Below are positions 61,582 through 64,000 of a stretch of DNA of 64,000 nucleotides, piece after piece. How positions within the stretch are numbered: the stretch's first letter is position 1; each line of letters begins with the position of its first letter. The stretch is from contig NZ_JOIR01000042.1 of assembly GCF_000720115.1 (NCBI RefSeq), positions 12,277-76,276 on the forward strand. The letters are read 5' to 3'. The position numbers and the translations under genes are program-made. This DNA is from Streptomyces sp. NRRL F-2580 (GTDB taxonomy: Bacteria > Actinomycetota > Actinomycetes > Streptomycetales > Streptomycetaceae). The notes under the pieces were generated by a model. It made no database searches, was not told the DNA's origin, and saw only the letters and a list, made by a program, of their open reading frames with translations.

Positions 61582-61764
61582 ACGTACCACCGTTCTTGGG
61601 GGGGGTCCGGGACGGGACGGCACGGGACGCGGTGGCACGCGGCAGTACGCGGCCGCACCGGTCCGGGCAGGCCGGAACGAGATCTGAGCTGTGAGAACGG
61701 TGCGGACCGACTCGTCACCGATCAATACGCTAGAACCTCCCGCGCACTGGAGGTTCAAGGGACT

Positions 61765-62683
61765 GTGACACGAGACACGTGGAGCATCGGAGAACTCGCG
61801 GCCGGAGCGGGCCTTCCCGTCAAAACGCTCCGCTACTACTCCGACAGCGGTCTGCTGCCGGTGGCCGCTCGTAGCACCGGTGGTCATCGGCGCTACGGCC
61901 CCGAGGCGTGGGAGCGGATCCGGCTCATCAGACGCCTGCGGGCGCTGGACACCCCGATCGCGACGATTACGCAGGTGGTCACGGGGGAGTGCACGCTCGG
62001 CGAACTGGTGGCAACCGAACTCGAAGCGGTGCAGGAACGACTGACCGAACTGCGGTGGCGGGAGGCCACGCTCAGGTCACTGGACGACTGCCCGGGCGAG
62101 GAACGGCACCGGCGCCTGGAGATACTCTCCCGAGTGCAGCGGCTCCCGGAGGCGCACCGCACGCTCACTGATCACTGGTACCGCGAGCTGTCTGCGGCCA
62201 TGCCCAAGCCTCGACTCGGCATCATGGTCGCCATGCTGGCCCCCGCCCCGCCGCAGGACCCCGTCCCCGCCACGGCCCTGGCCTACGCCGAGCTGCACCT
62301 GCTCGTTTCCACGCCCGGCTTCACCCGCTGGACCCAGGACCACGACGAAGAGATGAGGGACGGGCCGGCCTTCTACGCGGAGATCGACGAAGCCGCCGCG
62401 CTGACGGCCGCCGCTCTGGCCCAAGGCCTGCCGCCGGGCGCCGGCGACGCAGTGGACGCGTTCGTGTCCGCCCACGCGCGAGCCCGGCGGGAGTCGGACA
62501 CCCACGCCTTCCGCGCACATCTGCACGGGCTGGTGTCGCGGTCATCCGGCTTCGACCCCCGACTGGAGCGGTATTGGGCTTTGGTCGGCACCGCTACCGG
62601 CCGGGCGCGTCCTGAACATGACCGTGGCGCATCGATGGCTCACCGACGGACTGTCGATGTCGATCGCCGCAACGAACACCTAA
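61765..62683 (+). CDS. MerR-family regulator, probably frameshifted near its end
   Basis: GTG start with AAGGG upstream. The N-terminal MerR HTH is clear (WSIGELAAGAGLPVKTLRYY and STGGHRRYGPEAWERIRLIR), then a helical dimerisation region and a ~180-residue effector domain. The frame as written runs on into the antisense of ku. The neighbouring frame from about 62615 reads VLNMTVAHRWLTDGLSMSIA and stops at 62683, as expected of the family end, so a single-base shift has probably occurred. It is divergent from the carboxylesterase remnant, its likely old target. Confidence 0.7.
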
Positions 62684-63576
62684 GAGGGCGTCTTCTTCGC
62701 GGGTGTCTTTTTCGCGTCGGTCGTGGTGCCGCCGGTCTTCTTCGCCGCCGCCTTGCTGGCGGTGGCCTTCTTCTTGGCGGGCATCGCATGTACGGTGGCG
62801 GGCTCGCCGCGGGTGACCTTGGCCTCCTGGACGGACTTCTCCAGCATCGCCATGAGGTCGACGACCTGCGCAGAGGCGGGCTCGGCCGGTTCGAGTGCCG
62901 GGGGGCGTTCGCCGGCGGCCTTGGCGGCGATAACCTCCTCCAAGGCGGTCCGGTACTCGTCGCGCATCTGGCTCATGTCGAGCCCGGTCAGGGTCTCGGC
63001 GAGCGCGACGGCCGCGTCGACCTCCTCCTCCGTGACCTGCACGTCGGGGACCGGGACCTGGTCGGTGGAGCGAATCTCGTCCGGCCAGAGCATCGCATGC
63101 AGCGCGATCACGTCGTCAAGGACACGGAGCAGGCCCAGGCGCTCACGGTTGTGCCACGCGAACTTGGCGACGGCCACCTTCGACGAGCGCTGCAGCGCCC
63201 GGCGCAGCAGCTCATACGGCTTCGCGGCGACGCCTTCGGCGGCGAGGTAGTAAGAGGCGCCGATCTGGATCGGGTCGATGCTCTCGGCCGGCACGAAGGA
63301 GACGATCTCGATCGCCTTGGCGGTGAGCAGCGGCAGGTTGTCGAGGTCCTCGTCGGTGACGGGGATGAGGGTGCCCGTCGCGGTCTCGTAGCCGCGGACG
63401 ATCTCGTCCTGGCGCAGCGGCTGCCCGTCGATCTCGCACACCTTGCGGTAGCGGATCCGGCCGCCGTCGGCGGTGTGGATCTGGCGGAAACTGATGTCGT
63501 GCGACTCGGTCGGGGCCACCTTGATCGGGATGGTGACCAGGCCGAAGGAGATCGCACCAGACCAGATGGGACGCAC
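62680..63576 (-). CDS. ku: DNA end-binding protein Ku
   Basis: 298 aa beginning VRPIWSGAISFGLVTIPIKV at a GTG with GGAGG five bases upstream; longer in-frame starts are not supported. The Ku core follows (RIRYRKVCEIDGQPLRQDEI, RGYETATGTLIPVTDEDLDN, VPAESIDPIQIGASYYLAAE, LGLLRVLDDVIALHAMLWPD). A Lys/Ala-rich C-terminal tail (KKKATASKAAAKKTGG) binds DNA in actinobacterial Ku. Ku holds broken ends for ligation by LigD in non-homologous end joining. No LigD is within the window. The 3' end overlaps the MerR gene convergently by a few bases. Confidence 0.92.
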   Translation of the reverse strand: MRPIWSGAISFGLVTIPIKVAPTESHDISFRQIHTADGGRIRYRKVCEIDGQPLRQDEIVRGYETATGTLIPVTDEDLDNLPLLTAKAIEIVSFVPAESIDPIQIGASYYLAAEGVAAKPYELLRRALQRSSKVAVAKFAWHNRERLGLLRVLDDVIALHAMLWPDEIRSTDQVPVPDVQVTEEEVDAAVALAETLTGLDMSQMRDEYRTALEEVIAAKAAGERPPALEPAEPASAQVVDLMAMLEKSVQEAKVTRGEPATVHAMPAKKKATASKAAAKKTGGTTTDAKKTPAKKTPS

Positions 63577-63707
63577 ACGCACCTCCACGTACAGGCCCCC
63601 TCCTCCAGCGTTGCACCGCGTCGGTCCGGCCGCGTGAAGTGCGGGTCCGTACGGGCGGGCCTCCCGGGGCGCCAGCCTCCTCGTGCTCAGTCTCAGTTCC
63701 TGTGACT

Positions 63708-63746
63708 GAGCACCACCGTTGGCGGCTTTCGCCAACTGTGGTGCTC
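63708..63746 (-). terminator. Hairpin between an alpha/beta hydrolase gene and ku
   Basis: GAGCACCAC..TTGGCG (63708-63724) pairs with CGCCAA..GTGGTGCTC (63730-63746), 15 base pairs with a 2-base internal loop. It lies 86 bases after the hydrolase stop on the minus strand and 130 bases upstream of ku. Confidence 0.65.
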
Positions 63747-63831
63747 AAATCCACCGTCGGCCATGAAGGTTCTCGGACAGTTCCTCGGTCATGGGGGACG
63801 CACGCCTCTCCGGCGGCGGAGCAAGGCAGCG

Positions 63832-64000
63832 TCAGCCGTTGAAGAAGTCGCCCAGGGTGGCGGAGAGCGGGCCGGGGGCTTCCTCGGCCACATGGTGGCC
63901 GGCGTCGATGCCGTGGCCCCGGACGTCGTCGGCCCAGTCGCGCCAGATGGTGCGCGGGTCGCCGTACAGGTCCTCCAGGTCGTCTCGTAGCGACCACAGG
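63832..64000 (-). CDS. Alpha/beta hydrolase, C-terminal end (gene runs off the window)
   Basis: The last 55 codons (DDLEDLYGDPRTIWRDWADD and GHGIDAGHHVAEEAPGPL) match the end of haloacetate dehalogenase/epoxide hydrolase-like enzymes, including the catalytic His of the GHH motif. The start lies beyond position 64000, so substrate type cannot be judged. Confidence 0.75.
   Translation of the reverse strand, partial: LWSLRDDLEDLYGDPRTIWRDWADDVRGHGIDAGHHVAEEAPGPLSATLGDFFNG

Noticed and set aside
62690..63705. Long plus-strand continuation of the MerR frame
   Set aside because: It is antisense to a well-conserved Ku gene and rich in Arg/Gly/Leu. The true MerR end is seen in the neighbouring frame at 62683.
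1..64000. CRISPR array, as in CRISPR-associated Tn7-like elements
   Set aside because: No regular repeat-spacer series was seen near the tns genes or elsewhere, and no cas-like protein is encoded.
1..64000. tRNA or rRNA genes, including a tRNA attachment site beside the integrase remnant
   Set aside because: I found no cloverleaf-like sequence with a conserved T-arm near 2.6-2.8 kb or elsewhere by eye.

Overview
The window reads as Streptomyces, or a close relative, from an accessory (probably subtelomeric or plasmid-derived) region of a linear replicon. Base composition is high in G+C throughout except for one gene. GTG and TTG starts are common and 4-base stop/start overlaps abound. The families present (Tap and Tpg telomere proteins, DUF6083, Imm21, helicase-associated-domain proteins, Ku with a lysine/alanine tail, SAV_2336-type proteins) are typical of this genus. 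I see no rRNA, tRNA or CRISPR array, and very little housekeeping content. Conflict genes, mobile-element genes and broken genes dominate.

Layout. 1-9.8 kb: the 3' end of an RHS/HINT polymorphic toxin with its putative immunity gene, a truncated integrase beside a transposase remnant, a GyrB-like ATPase with decayed catalytic residues, an orphan Imm21 gene, and a mosaic in which two small membrane-protein genes sit between remnants of a helicase-associated-domain gene. Two of these remnants carry an identical 78-bp repeat. 9.8-17.2 kb: two unknown-family or DUF3800 genes converge on a 1055-aa superfamily 2 helicase with a possible nuclease tail and a Cys-rich partner; this is a candidate defence island. 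17.4-25.5 kb: a complete Wadjet (JetABCD) operon. 25.8-36.1 kb: Tn7-like transposition genes (TnsC-, TnsB- and TnsA-like, plus TniQ) interleaved with tap and tpg, the telomere replication genes, and a gene for a protein with two Myb-like repeats. This is the gene set expected of a telomeric Tn7-like transposon and is the most striking part of the window.

36.2-38.4 kb: a probable secreted lysozyme-like effector with a membrane immunity protein. 38.5-42.8 kb: a zinc-ribbon-like protein and an XRE regulator divergent across an iterated operator, a DUF6083 protein, an internally deleted UvrD-like helicase, and an ATP-dependent ligase remnant. 42.9-49.7 kb: a four-gene vWA-MoxR-associated conflict operon (alpha/beta hydrolase, caspase-like protein with a likely VMAP-type C-terminus, MoxR ATPase, vWA-TIR protein). 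50-51.6 kb: a broken SUKH-like immunity gene and a small acidic protein. 52-55.2 kb: a TPR regulator divergent from a small acidic protein, a stand-alone class I aminoacyl-tRNA synthetase-like enzyme and an ASCH protein, with three CCTACA repeats at exact 10-bp spacing between the two transcription units.

55.2-64 kb: mostly debris (NAD-dependent ligase, XRE regulator, IS630 transposase, DUF6262 protein, a carboxylesterase with an internal inversion, a frameshifted MerR regulator) around one intact AT-rich AAA+ gene. The window ends with Ku and the 3' end of an alpha/beta hydrolase gene.

How the parts work together: Wadjet would remove invading plasmids. The vWA-MoxR system and the AAA+ gene probably sense infection. 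The toxin-immunity pairs act between cells. Tap/Tpg with the Tn7-like genes would couple transposition to telomere maintenance. Functions are assigned from motifs recognised by eye, with no database search.
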